A DNA stretch of 28,606 bases from positions 1-28,606 of the forward strand of contig JAZOBF010000002.1 of the NCBI GenBank assembly GCA_045595845.1. Direction: 5' to 3'. Shown one piece after another: positions 7,913 through 15,118 of this stretch. The DNA is from RGIG3009 sp045595845 (GTDB taxonomy: Bacteria > Bacillota > Clostridia > Oscillospirales > Acutalibacteraceae). The notes beneath the pieces are model-generated. The model ran no database searches and was not told the DNA's origin. It saw only the letters and a program-made list of their open reading frames with translations. Made by a program: the position numbers and the translations under genes. Positions within the stretch are counted from its first letter, which is position 1; each line of letters starts with the position of its first letter.

Positions 7913-7929
7913 TAGAATAGTTTAAAATG
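7887..7929. promoter_or_regulatory. 14-bp inverted repeat enclosing the oadG -10 box (candidate operator)
   Basis: CATTTTAAACTATT (7887-7900) and its exact reverse complement AATAGTTTAAAATG (7916-7929) are separated by 15 nt that contain the -10 box. One arm fills the -35/-10 spacer and the other covers the start-site region. This is the geometry of a repressor operator. A terminator is unlikely, since the arms are AT-rich and no T run follows. Confidence 0.55.
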
Positions 7930-7979
7930 GGTTAGCTTGTTTAAATATATCTTGCACCCAGAAGAAATGAGGTAGTTGT

Positions 7980-8369
7980 ATGAACTATTTTTTGACTGCG
8001 GCACTTGACACCTCCGCCCTGCTTTCCGAGGCCGGTATGACGGTACTGATCGGTTTTTGTGTGGTGTTTGCCGCTTTGTTGTTGCTGACCATTATCTTTT
8101 GGGTATTCGGCGTAGTCGCACAAGGCAAGGAGGATAACACCTCGATTGCGACATCTCAAATTGTTACCCCTGCTGTGCAAACATCTGCTAAGGCGCCCCT
8201 TGTTGAAGACGGGATACCCGACGAAGTCGTTGCTGTAATTGCCGCCGCAGTTTCCGCTATGTCTGAAGGTGGTACTCAGTACGCCGTTCGCCGTATCCGT
8301 TCCGCACATCCTAACATCCGTCCTGTCTGGGCTGCTGCCGGTATTGCCGACAATACCCAACCTTTTTAA
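7980..8369 (+). CDS. oadG: Sodium-pump decarboxylase gamma subunit (OadG family)
   Basis: A 129-residue small membrane protein. One transmembrane helix (about residues 18-45, rich in Val, Leu, Ile and Phe) is followed by a polar linker (about 50-70). A cytoplasmic helix with DEVVAVIAAAVSAM and the YAVRRIR motif then follows, as in OadG/MmdD-type subunits. These subunits anchor and assemble Na+-translocating carboxylic-acid decarboxylases. GAGGTAG lies ahead of the ATG. The beta-subunit gene follows after 15 nt. No alpha (carboxyltransferase) or biotin carrier gene is present in the window, so the substrate (oxaloacetate, methylmalonyl-CoA or glutaconyl-CoA) cannot be told. Confidence 0.85.
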   Translation: MNYFLTAALDTSALLSEAGMTVLIGFCVVFAALLLLTIIFWVFGVVAQGKEDNTSIATSQIVTPAVQTSAKAPLVEDGIPDEVVAVIAAAVSAMSEGGTQYAVRRIRSAHPNIRPVWAAAGIADNTQPF

Positions 8370-8384
8370 GGAGGGGAATCCGAA

Positions 8385-9800
8385 ATGAGTTTTTTTGACG
8401 CGTTTATTCAGATATGGAATGAATCAGGATTTGCCCGCCTGTTCAATTTTGAAAATGGTGGTTGGAAAAACCTGATTATGATCGGCATCGCCTGTGTTTT
8501 AATGTTTCTTGCTATTAAGAAACAATACGAGCCGTTGTTACTTCTCCCTATTGCTTTCGGTATGTTGTTGGTCAATCTCCCGCTTGGCGGTGTTATGGAT
8601 CCCCAGAGAAACTCCTTGGTTCCGTTTACCAATGAAGAAACGCTCGCTTACATGGATGGTACATACGAGCAGAACTACCCCGTTTCTATTTCCTACGCTT
8701 CTTTAGACGAAAAGTACGAGCCGTATATCCGCACTTTGGAAAACGGTTCGGAAGTCTTAGTTTTAGAAAACGGCACTATCTACAAGGTAGAACGCGACGA
8801 AAACGGAACAGCTCAAGCATTGATTTTGTGTTGGGATCATTTTGAGCAAGGCGGACTTTTGTGGTATTTGTACCAAGGTGTTAAATTTGGTATTTATCCG
8901 CCGCTTATTTTTCTTGGTATTGGTTGTATGACCGATTTCGGACCGCTCCTTTCCAATCCCAAAAGCTTTTTACTCGGTGCGGCCGCTCAACTTGGCATAT
9001 TTATCACTTTCCTTGGTGCACGTTTGCTTGGACTCCTGCCCTTTGCAGAGGATTTCAACATTCTGTTTACTGCACAGGAAGCGGCTTCTATCGCTATTAT
9101 CGGCGGTGCAGACGGGCCGACTGCTATCTTCTTAACTTCAAAATTAGCGCCGCATTTACTTGGCGCGATCGCCGTAGCGGCATATTCGTACATGGCGCTT
9201 GTTCCCATCATTCAACCGCCCATTATGAAAGCGCTTACAACGAAAAAAGAGCGTTCTGTTGTGATGACGCAGTTGCGCACCGTTTCCAAAACGGAAAAAA
9301 TCCTCTTCCCCATCTTTGTCACGATTATTTGCGTGTTATTATTGCCCAGTGCCGCGCCGCTGATCGGTATGTTAATGCTCGGCAACCTGTTCCGGGAAAG
9401 CGGTGTGGTGGAGCGTTTAACCAAAACCGCGCATAACGAATTAATGAACATCGTTACCATCGTACTTGGTGTGACTGTCGGTGCGACGGCAAATGCTCAC
9501 ACATTCTTGCAACCAAAAACCTTGCTAATCATCTGCCTTGGCTTAATTGCTTTCTGCATGGGCACGGCAGGCGGTGTCTTGTTTGGTAAACTAATGTACG
9601 CGTTTACAGGAGGAAAAGTTAATCCTCTGATCGGCTCCGCCGGCGTTTCCGCTGTGCCGATGGCCGCGCGCGTTGCACAAAAGGTTGGACAAAGTGAAAA
9701 TCCGAGCAATTTCCTGCTCATGCATGCAATGGGTCCAAATGTGGCAGGGGTTATCGGTTCGGCTGTTGCCGCAGGCGTATTGCTGACACTGTTCGGTTAA
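8385..9800 (+). CDS. oadB: Na+-translocating decarboxylase beta subunit (OadB/MmdB/GcdB family)
   Basis: A 471-residue polytopic membrane protein, the Na+ channel of biotin-dependent decarboxylase pumps. Conserved functional segments are present: MTDFGPLLSNPK (D184), GGADGPTAIF (about 240-249), VGATANAHTFLQP (about 361-373) and the C-terminal GVSAVPMAARVAQ and LLMHAMGPNVAG. It is longer than most family members (about 380-430). The extra length is a hydrophilic stretch at about residues 71-154, between the first helix pair and the conserved WYLYQGV. AAGGAGG precedes the ATG. A hairpin at 9810-9831 follows the stop. The partner alpha/biotin subunits must be elsewhere in the genome. Confidence 0.92.
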   Translation: MSFFDAFIQIWNESGFARLFNFENGGWKNLIMIGIACVLMFLAIKKQYEPLLLLPIAFGMLLVNLPLGGVMDPQRNSLVPFTNEETLAYMDGTYEQNYPVSISYASLDEKYEPYIRTLENGSEVLVLENGTIYKVERDENGTAQALILCWDHFEQGGLLWYLYQGVKFGIYPPLIFLGIGCMTDFGPLLSNPKSFLLGAAAQLGIFITFLGARLLGLLPFAEDFNILFTAQEAASIAIIGGADGPTAIFLTSKLAPHLLGAIAVAAYSYMALVPIIQPPIMKALTTKKERSVVMTQLRTVSKTEKILFPIFVTIICVLLLPSAAPLIGMLMLGNLFRESGVVERLTKTAHNELMNIVTIVLGVTVGATANAHTFLQPKTLLIICLGLIAFCMGTAGGVLFGKLMYAFTGGKVNPLIGSAGVSAVPMAARVAQKVGQSENPSNFLLMHAMGPNVAGVIGSAVAAGVLLTLFG

Positions 9801-9809
9801 ACCCACATG

Positions 9810-9831
9810 GGCGGGGAATTCCTTCCCCGCC
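9810..9831 (+). terminator. Probable terminator after oadB
   Basis: A 9-bp perfect stem (GGCGGGGAA at 9810-9818 with TTCCCCGCC at 9823-9831), 4-nt loop, then TTTACTTAT. The tail is short, so termination may be partial and allow read-through into pcrA, for which I see no other clear promoter. Confidence 0.6.
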
Positions 9832-9857
9832 TTTACTTATCAAAAAGGAAGATAACA

Positions 9858-12257
9858 ATGGATTCTCAAGCTTTTCTTTCTCTGCGTCGCCGTATTTTAG
9901 AACGCGATTTTTTCCGTATGAATGCACCGCAACGCCAAGCTGTTTTTCACACGGAAGGACCGTTGTTGATTCTTGCCGGCGCCGGAAGTGGGAAAACCAC
10001 CGTTTTGGTAAACCGCATTGCCAACATGGTGCGTTACGGCAAAGCGTATGAAAGTCAATATATCCCTCAATTAAATTCTGATGACGAAGAAGCGCTGTGC
10101 CGTTGTGCAGATGGTGTCGAACCCATTAATGAGCGAATCATCCGTCTGTGCGCGGTCGATCCTTGTCCCGCGTGGCAGATCCTTGCCATCACATTTACTA
10201 ACAAAGCCGCAGGAGAACTCAAAGAGCGGTTATCCCGTATGCTTGGCAATGTGGGCGACGAAGTTATGGCAGGGACTTTCCACTCCTTTTGCGCACGCAT
10301 TCTCAGAACAGACGGCGAATCACTCGGGTATTCCTCGCATTTTACCATTTACGATACCGATGACAGCCGCCGGCTCATGAAAGAATGCATGAAAACCTTG
10401 AACATTGAAGAACGCGTTATCGGACACAAGCAGATATTAAACGAGATTAGCCACGCAAAGGATGCGTTGATTTCACCCGACGAGTTTGCTGTGTCAGTCG
10501 GTAGTGATTCTCGCTTGAAGAAAGTAGCTGAGTGTTATTCGTTGTATCAACGACGGTTGCGCGAAGCCGATGCCATGGATTTTGATGATCTGCTTTACAA
10601 AACCGTAGAACTGTTTGAAACGAATGAAAGTGTTTTGGTAAAATATCAAAATCGCTATCAGTACATCATGATAGACGAGTATCAAGATACCAACCATGCG
10701 CAATACCGTTTGGTCAGTTTATTGGCACAAAAAAGTCAAAATCTTTGTGTTGTTGGTGATGATGACCAAAGCATTTATAAATTCCGCGGTGCAACTGTCG
10801 AAAATATTTTGGAATTTGAGGATCAGTTTCCCCGCTGTACCGTTATCCGTTTGGAACAAAACTATCGTTCAACCCAAAACATATTGGATGCGGCAAATGC
10901 CGTCATTGCCAAAAACATCAATCGCAAAGGCAAAACGCTCTGGACTCAAAACGGAAAAGGAGAATTTTTAACATTACACACTTTGGAAAACGAGGATGAG
11001 GAAGGCAGATTTATTGCGCAACAGGTTTTTGACAAGGTAGCAACCGGTGCGTATCATTACCGCGATATGGCGGTGTTATACCGTGCTAACGCACAAAGCA
11101 ACGCCATTGAGCGCGCTTTGGTTAAGAGCGGCATCCCCTATCGCATCATCGGCGGTCACCGTTTTAATGATACAAAAGAAGTCCGCGATATGATTGCCTA
11201 TCTTCGAGTGATTAACAATCCCCATGATCGAGTCAGTTTGAAACGAATTATTAACGAGCCGAAACGCGGCATCGGTGATACCACCATAGATAAAGCGTCG
11301 CTCATCGCCGATCAACAAGGTATTTCGTTATATGAGGTCTTGGCATCAGCCGACACCTATGCCGATCTCAGCCGTGCCGCCAACAAGATCCTACCCTTTA
11401 TTCACATGATGGATAAACTGCGTGATGAAGCCGAAAGCAACGAAATTCCACTTCATGAACTGTATCGTAATGTGTTGGAACAGTCGGGCTACTTAGCCAT
11501 GTGGCAAGCCGCAGGCGAAGCAGAAGCAGAACGCGTGGATAATTTGAACGAGTTAGCCTCTTCCCTGCAATCTTATGAAAAAGCTTGTGAAGATACTGAG
11601 CCGACATTATCCGGCTTTTTGGAAGAAAATGCGTTGATGACCGATATTGATAACTACGATGCCGATGCGGATGCCATGGTGTTGATGACCATGCATGCCG
11701 CCAAAGGCTTGGAGTTCCCTGTTGTGTTTTTGCCGGGCTTTGAGGACGGTATTTTCCCGGGTATACAAACCATGTTTATACCGGAAGAAATCGAAGAAGA
11801 TCGCCGCTTGTGTTATGTCGCCATAACGCGTGCTAAACAGGAACTCATTATTTCCCGTGCATTCAGCCGTTTGTTATACGGTTCCACCATGCGTAACCGC
11901 CCGTCCCGTTTTTTGCAGGATATTCCAAAAGAAGTGCTCAAACAACATGAGACTGTATCTTCCTATCGTTCGCAATCATACACTTCTTTCCATATACCGT
12001 CAATGTCACGCACGCCTGTCCCCGCTTCATCAACCACCCCCGTGCGTAGTCACCCGTTAGGTGTGGGCATTTCTGCCCCATCCAATAAGATGGCAGAAAC
12101 CTTTAAAACCGGTGATACAGTCAGCCACAAAGCTTTTGGTATTGGTGTGATTCAGGCTGTGCAAGCGATGGGAAATGATACTTTATTAACCATTCTGTTT
12201 GATAAGGTCGGACAAAAAAAGGTCATGGCTGCCTTTGCTAAATTAACAAAGCTGTAA
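9858..12257 (+). CDS. pcrA: ATP-dependent DNA helicase PcrA/UvrD (superfamily 1A)
   Basis: A 799-residue 3'-5' helicase for repair and replication restart. Motifs in order: Q-motif (NAPQRQAV), Walker A AGAGSGKTT (residues 40-48), TFTNKAA (112-118), IDEYQDT (about 271-277), VGDDDQSIYKFRGA, LEQNYRST, TMHAAKGLEFPVVFLPG and YVAITRAK. A C-terminal Tudor-like domain (FKTGDTVSHKAFGIGVI) binds RNA polymerase in PcrA homologues. An extra stretch of about 35-40 residues (about 62-104, acidic, four Cys) lies between Walker A and motif Ia. The start at 9858 is preferred because AAAGGAAG precedes it. An upstream in-frame ATG at 9807 would place the oadB terminator hairpin inside the gene. Confidence 0.95.
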   Translation: MDSQAFLSLRRRILERDFFRMNAPQRQAVFHTEGPLLILAGAGSGKTTVLVNRIANMVRYGKAYESQYIPQLNSDDEEALCRCADGVEPINERIIRLCAVDPCPAWQILAITFTNKAAGELKERLSRMLGNVGDEVMAGTFHSFCARILRTDGESLGYSSHFTIYDTDDSRRLMKECMKTLNIEERVIGHKQILNEISHAKDALISPDEFAVSVGSDSRLKKVAECYSLYQRRLREADAMDFDDLLYKTVELFETNESVLVKYQNRYQYIMIDEYQDTNHAQYRLVSLLAQKSQNLCVVGDDDQSIYKFRGATVENILEFEDQFPRCTVIRLEQNYRSTQNILDAANAVIAKNINRKGKTLWTQNGKGEFLTLHTLENEDEEGRFIAQQVFDKVATGAYHYRDMAVLYRANAQSNAIERALVKSGIPYRIIGGHRFNDTKEVRDMIAYLRVINNPHDRVSLKRIINEPKRGIGDTTIDKASLIADQQGISLYEVLASADTYADLSRAANKILPFIHMMDKLRDEAESNEIPLHELYRNVLEQSGYLAMWQAAGEAEAERVDNLNELASSLQSYEKACEDTEPTLSGFLEENALMTDIDNYDADADAMVLMTMHAAKGLEFPVVFLPGFEDGIFPGIQTMFIPEEIEEDRRLCYVAITRAKQELIISRAFSRLLYGSTMRNRPSRFLQDIPKEVLKQHETVSSYRSQSYTSFHIPSMSRTPVPASSTTPVRSHPLGVGISAPSNKMAETFKTGDTVSHKAFGIGVIQAVQAMGNDTLLTILFDKVGQKKVMAAFAKLTKL

Positions 12258-12262
12258 AACAA

Positions 12263-12304
12263 AAAACGCCGTGCGCTTGCTTCATGACAAGCACACGGCG
12301 TTTT
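12263..12304. terminator. Bidirectional terminator between pcrA and the DUF6514 gene
   Basis: A 17-bp stem with one mismatch (12263-12279 with 12288-12304), an 8-nt loop and flanking A and T runs. It ends pcrA on + and the convergent DUF6514 gene on -. Confidence 0.9.
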
Positions 12305-12521
12305 ATATACTATTTAGCACAACATCTATCAACTGCTCAGGGACTAATTCACCGCGTGTACAACGCGCTGCCAGATCGGTTACCATTTGTTTATCGCAAG
12401 AGATATCTGACAGAACCGTTACCGTGTTCCCCGCTTCGTCCTTGACGCATATCCCGTAGGTGTGATAAGTGCCCAGTTCGGGTGTTGTAATTTGTTCTTC
12501 AATCGGTAGGTATCGAAACAT
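12303..12521 (-). CDS. DUF6514 family small protein
   Basis: A 72-residue soluble protein resembling the clostridial DUF6514 family: N-terminal LGTYHTYGICV strand segment, central VLSDISCDKQMVTDLAARC, and C-terminal LVPEQLIDVVLNSI helix. The function is unknown. TTTGGAGG lies 6 nt ahead of the ATG. Its -10 box is followed upstream by a palindrome shared with the divergent XRE regulator gene, suggesting common control. The family call is from memory of its sequence pattern. Confidence 0.75.
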   Translation of the reverse strand: MFRYLPIEEQITTPELGTYHTYGICVKDEAGNTVTVLSDISCDKQMVTDLAARCTRGELVPEQLIDVVLNSI

Positions 12522-12572
12522 AGAAAACCTCCAAAATGATAGTTGAATCCTTTGCTGTTTCGTGATAAAATG

Positions 12573-12601
12573 ATTATACAGACCTAATTTTAGGTAAAAA
12601 G
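12573..12601 (-). promoter_or_regulatory. Promoter of the DUF6514 gene with palindromic operator in the spacer
   Basis: Minus strand -10 TATAAT (12573-12578) is consensus. The matching -35 position (12596-12601, CTTTTT) is poor. The spacer is filled by the palindrome ACCTAA-TT-TTAGGT (12582-12595). A poor -35 next to a palindrome is typical of a regulated promoter. The adjacent XRE protein is the obvious candidate binder. Confidence 0.5.
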
Positions 12602-12610
12602 TTCATTTAT

Positions 12611-12638
12611 TTGTTCTTTTCTTGTATTATAGTACAAT
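12611..12638 (+). promoter_or_regulatory. Probable promoter of the XRE regulator gene
   Basis: TTGTTC (12611-12616), 16-nt spacer, TACAAT (12633-12638). The -10 region also contains the small inverted repeat TTGTA-N6-TACAA (12622-12637), which could be a second regulator site. Box matches are moderate. Confidence 0.4.
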
Positions 12639-12686
12639 ATTTTGAACCAGTCAAGTGCTTTTTTAAAAAATTTGGAGGGCAAGCCA

Positions 12687-13100
12687 ATGTTTTTTGAACG
12701 CTATAAAATACTTTGCGCGCACAAAAGGATCTCGCCATCAAAAGCAAGTGAAGAAATTGGGTTTAGCAAGGCCCTGGTATCCCATTGGAACACAAGTTAT
12801 AAAAAGGGAATTGATGTGAAACCCGGCATAGAAATTGCTAAGCGGATTGCAGAATATTTCGATGTTTCGTTAGACTATTTATTAGGGTATAATACGCCCG
12901 ATCCGTTACAGGAGTTGGGAAAGCGTGAGTCATCGCCTAAAGTACTGCGTGATACCACGCCCCTCTCGCTCAGTAATGACCCTGTTTTCACCGATCGCGA
13001 GTTGCTTCTCATTGATGCATATCGCCGTCACCCGGAATTACAGGCGTTGGTGGATCAGGCATTGGGGTTGACGGAAATGAGCGAAGATAAAAAAGCCTAG
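12687..13100 (+). CDS. XRE-family helix-turn-helix transcriptional regulator
   Basis: A 137-residue protein. The Cro/C1-type helix-turn-helix occupies about residues 4-66, with recognition region KASEEIGFSKALVSHWNTSY and the closing IAEYFDVSLDYLLGY motif typical of clostridial XRE regulators. A linker (70-100) and a C-terminal helix FTDRELLLIDAYRRHPELQ follow and may serve in dimerisation. The start at 12687 has TTGGAGGG ahead of it. An in-frame ATG at 12642 has none and lies near the predicted transcription start. It is divergent from the DUF6514 gene across a palindrome, so it probably regulates itself and that gene. Confidence 0.88.
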   Translation: MFFERYKILCAHKRISPSKASEEIGFSKALVSHWNTSYKKGIDVKPGIEIAKRIAEYFDVSLDYLLGYNTPDPLQELGKRESSPKVLRDTTPLSLSNDPVFTDRELLLIDAYRRHPELQALVDQALGLTEMSEDKKA

Positions 13101-13136
13101 CACACAAAACCTCCCATGTCATATGATGGCAATGAA

Positions 13137-13163
13137 GGGTTACCATTTTATCAATGGCATCCC
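13137..13163. other. Imperfect inverted repeat upstream of the cysteine-rich gene
   Basis: GGGTTACCATT (13137-13147) and AATGGCATCCC (13153-13163) pair at 9 of 11 positions around a 5-nt loop. No T run follows on either strand, so it is more likely a leader structure or operator than a terminator. I could not identify a convincing promoter in this gap. Confidence 0.3.
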
Positions 13164-13192
13164 CTATCATCATAGACATAGGAGGATTTTTT

Positions 13193-13987
13193 ATGGCTGA
13201 TAACAACAAATACATGCAAAATATCGGATGTAAAGAAGCAGTCTGTGTGGATGCCGGACGAGTCTACGATTCGTGTTCGGATAAGGATTGCCTGGAAGAC
13301 CTGCGCGTATTCTTTACCGAGCGTGATCAAATGGTGATTGACCATGCCGTCAGCATTCGAGTCAAAAAAGCCGAAGTGATTTCCACTTACATTGATGTGG
13401 AAGCTCTTCCGTTTAATCGCGGCTATTATTCGTGTGATCTTACCTTCTTTTTCAAGATCACCATCGAGGTTTATGCCGGACATGGGACCGGTTGCTGCTT
13501 GATTGACGGTGTCGCCGTATTCCAAAAAAAGGTCATTCTCTTTGGCAGCGAGGGAAATGTCAAGGTGTTTACCAGCGAATTCTGCCCGGATCACCGCGAC
13601 CATCAGGAAATGCCCACCCGTAATATGCCGCGCTGTACGGTACAGGTAGCAGAGCCAGTTGTCCTCTCGGCACGCTTGGTGGAAAAATGCAACTGCTCAT
13701 TTAAATGCGATTGCTGTACATCCTGCATTCCCGCAAACATCTGTGAACAGTTTGGCGGCTGTTTTGTAGACTGTGATACGGAAAAGGTCGTACTGGTAAC
13801 ACTGGGGATTTTCACGATCGTTCAATTGATTCGAAATGTTCAAATGTTAGTACCCGTATATGATTTCTGCATACCGGCAAAAGAGTGCTGCCCGAACACG
13901 GAAAACCCCTGTGATATGTTCAAAAAAATGTGTTTCCCCGTGGATGAATTCTTCCCGCCGAAAGGTGACGACCACTGCGGTTGTTAA
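13193..13987 (+). CDS. Cysteine-rich clostridial protein of unknown function
   Basis: A 264-residue protein with 25 cysteines (9.5%). No signal peptide or clear transmembrane helix is visible, so it is probably cytosolic or spore-associated. An N-terminal beta-rich half (about residues 50-135, including KKAEVISTYIDVEALPF and VILFGSEGNVKVFTSEF) is followed by a dense cysteine patch, CNCSFKCDCCTSC (166-178). A second beta segment comes next (LVTLGIFTIVQLIRNVQMLV), then a Cys-rich tail ending FPPKGDDHCGC. I recall similar hypothetical proteins in other Clostridia but no named function. Metal binding or disulfide-crosslinked spore coat are both possible. The start at 13193 is set by TAGGAGG. A strong terminator follows. 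Confidence 0.8.
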   Translation: MADNNKYMQNIGCKEAVCVDAGRVYDSCSDKDCLEDLRVFFTERDQMVIDHAVSIRVKKAEVISTYIDVEALPFNRGYYSCDLTFFFKITIEVYAGHGTGCCLIDGVAVFQKKVILFGSEGNVKVFTSEFCPDHRDHQEMPTRNMPRCTVQVAEPVVLSARLVEKCNCSFKCDCCTSCIPANICEQFGGCFVDCDTEKVVLVTLGIFTIVQLIRNVQMLVPVYDFCIPAKECCPNTENPCDMFKKMCFPVDEFFPPKGDDHCGC

Positions 13988-13994
13988 ACACAAT

Positions 13995-14025
13995 AAGGGC
14001 TGAATGCTTTACGCATTCAGCCCTT
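13995..14025. terminator. Terminator between the cysteine-rich gene and tcdA
   Basis: A perfect 13-bp stem (13995-14007 with 14013-14025), 5-nt loop, then TTCTGTTT on +. The stop codon of the convergent tcdA (14017-14019) lies inside the right arm. Confidence 0.85.
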
Positions 14026-14718
14026 TTCTGTTTGAGTCAATCGGCGTACAACTTCACCGGCAAGCATCAAGCCCGCTGCAGCGGGAACAAAGGCAATGCT
14101 GGCGGGGGTTCGTTGCCCTTCAACAGCCGCCGTAGGCTGCTCGGTTGAATAAACAACCTGCACATGTGAAATACCGCGTGTGCGTAATTCCCGACGCATG
14201 ACACGGGCAAGCGGGCAAACGGATGTCTTTGAAATATCGGCGAGTTTCAGTTGCGAGGGATCCAGTTTATTGCCGGTACCCATACAACTGATAACAGGGA
14301 CGTCTGCCGCTTGCGCGCGCTCTATAATCGTTAATTTCGCTGTCACGGTATCTACGGCATCCACAACATAGTCATAACCGTCAAACGGGTAAAAATCGGC
14401 ATTATCGGGCATATAAAAGCAACGGTGGGCTTTAACATGCGTATCGGGTGAAATGTCGCCAATACGCGCTTTCATTACATCAACTTTATACTGTCCCAGT
14501 GTACTGCGAAGGGCAATGATTTGTCGGTTAAGATTGCTCTCACTCACCATATCGTTATCAAATAAATCCAACGCTCCGACACCGCAACGCGCTAATGCTT
14601 CTGCAACATAGCCACCGACACCGCCAATACCAAATACCGCAACGCGCGCCTCTGATAACCGTTGCATCGCAACCGAACCGAGTAATTGCTCGGTTCGGGA
14701 AAATGCTTCATTTTTCAT
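14017..14718 (-). CDS. tcdA: tRNA threonylcarbamoyladenosine dehydratase (ThiF/E1-like)
   Basis: A 233-residue E1-like adenylating enzyme. It converts t6A37 in tRNA to the cyclic ct6A form using ATP. The Rossmann nucleotide site VAVFGIGGVGGYVAEALARCG is near residue 25. The DNDMVSESNLNRQ segment is the family signature, followed by DAVDTVTAK and CMGTGNKLDP. The start at 14718 (MKNEAF) overlaps the end of the upstream 55-residue gene by 11 nt, consistent with coupling. A longer version starting at 14769 would run 17 basic residues through that gene without a ribosome site and is not preferred. Last gene of the tepA operon. Confidence 0.92.
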   Translation of the reverse strand: MKNEAFSRTEQLLGSVAMQRLSEARVAVFGIGGVGGYVAEALARCGVGALDLFDNDMVSESNLNRQIIALRSTLGQYKVDVMKARIGDISPDTHVKAHRCFYMPDNADFYPFDGYDYVVDAVDTVTAKLTIIERAQAADVPVISCMGTGNKLDPSQLKLADISKTSVCPLARVMRRELRTRGISHVQVVYSTEQPTAAVEGQRTPASIAFVPAAAGLMLAGEVVRRLTQTEKG

Positions 14719-14875
14719 TTTTCTCTTCTGTCGCCTGTTCCTCTTCGGTTTCAACGGGTTCTTCGTCAAACTCCTGAGAAAATAGGACCGTTTTTTGTTT
14801 TTGTTTATCCCTTAAATACACCGCCGCCGCTGTTACGGCTGCCGCACCTGCTAAAATTGCCAATAACTTTTTCAT
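14708..14875 (-). CDS. Small membrane-anchored acidic protein (55 residues)
   Basis: ATG at 14873-14875, stop at 14708-14710. The protein begins MKKLLAILAGAAAVTAAAVY, a single N-terminal hydrophobic helix without a lipobox. A short basic stretch (LRDKQKQK) and an acidic tail (EFDEEPVETEEEQATEEKNEK) follow. Its start overlaps the DUF3006 stop as ATGA, and its end overlaps the tcdA start by 11 nt, so the reading frame is well supported by packing. I do not recognise the family. It is likely an inner-membrane-tethered cytosolic tail or a secreted small protein. Confidence 0.7.
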   Translation of the reverse strand: MKKLLAILAGAAAVTAAAVYLRDKQKQKTVLFSQEFDEEPVETEEEQATEEKNEK

Positions 14876-15105
14876 ACTGATGTGTCCTTTCTTTTACTTC
14901 TTAGTATTTGTTCGAGACGGTAAATTTGATTACGCCGTTTTGCGGTTTCTTCGTAATCGTGTTGATACAAACCGTTACACAAAACTACGACATCCCCTTG
15001 TATCACATCAGGCGGTAACACAGCTTTATCAACAATCTTTGAGTTGCCGTTGGCATCTTGCAATATGGCTTTTTGTTCTTCAAAACGGTCAATGGCATAC
15101 CGCAA
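14872..15105 (-). CDS. DUF3006 domain protein
   Basis: A 77-residue small protein with the DUF3006 pattern: MRYAIDRFEEQKAIL at the start, then VDKAVLPPDVIQGDVVVL. Family members often sit next to ComEC-like metallo-hydrolases, as here. The start codon is TTG at 15103-15105, with GAGAGGTG about 7 nt upstream. No ATG is available in frame. It begins 13 nt after the metallo-hydrolase stop and overlaps the next gene by 4 nt (ATGA). The function is unknown. Confidence 0.85.
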   Translation of the reverse strand: MRYAIDRFEEQKAILQDANGNSKIVDKAVLPPDVIQGDVVVLCNGLYQHDYEETAKRRNQIYRLEQILRSKRKDTSV

Positions 15106-15118
15106 ACCGCGACACCTC

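Noticed and set aside
8924..9436. A 170-codon plus-strand frame inside oadB
   Set aside because: It is out of frame with conserved OadB motifs and has an odd aromatic/Arg-rich composition, so it is a shadow frame.
13151..13603. A 150-codon minus-strand frame over the cysteine-rich gene
   Set aside because: The plus-strand gene has an AGGAGG site and terminator. The opposite frame has neither.
14719..14769. Longer N-terminus for tcdA (17 basic residues)
   Set aside because: It overlaps the 55-residue gene, lacks a ribosome site and is not part of the E1-like domain.
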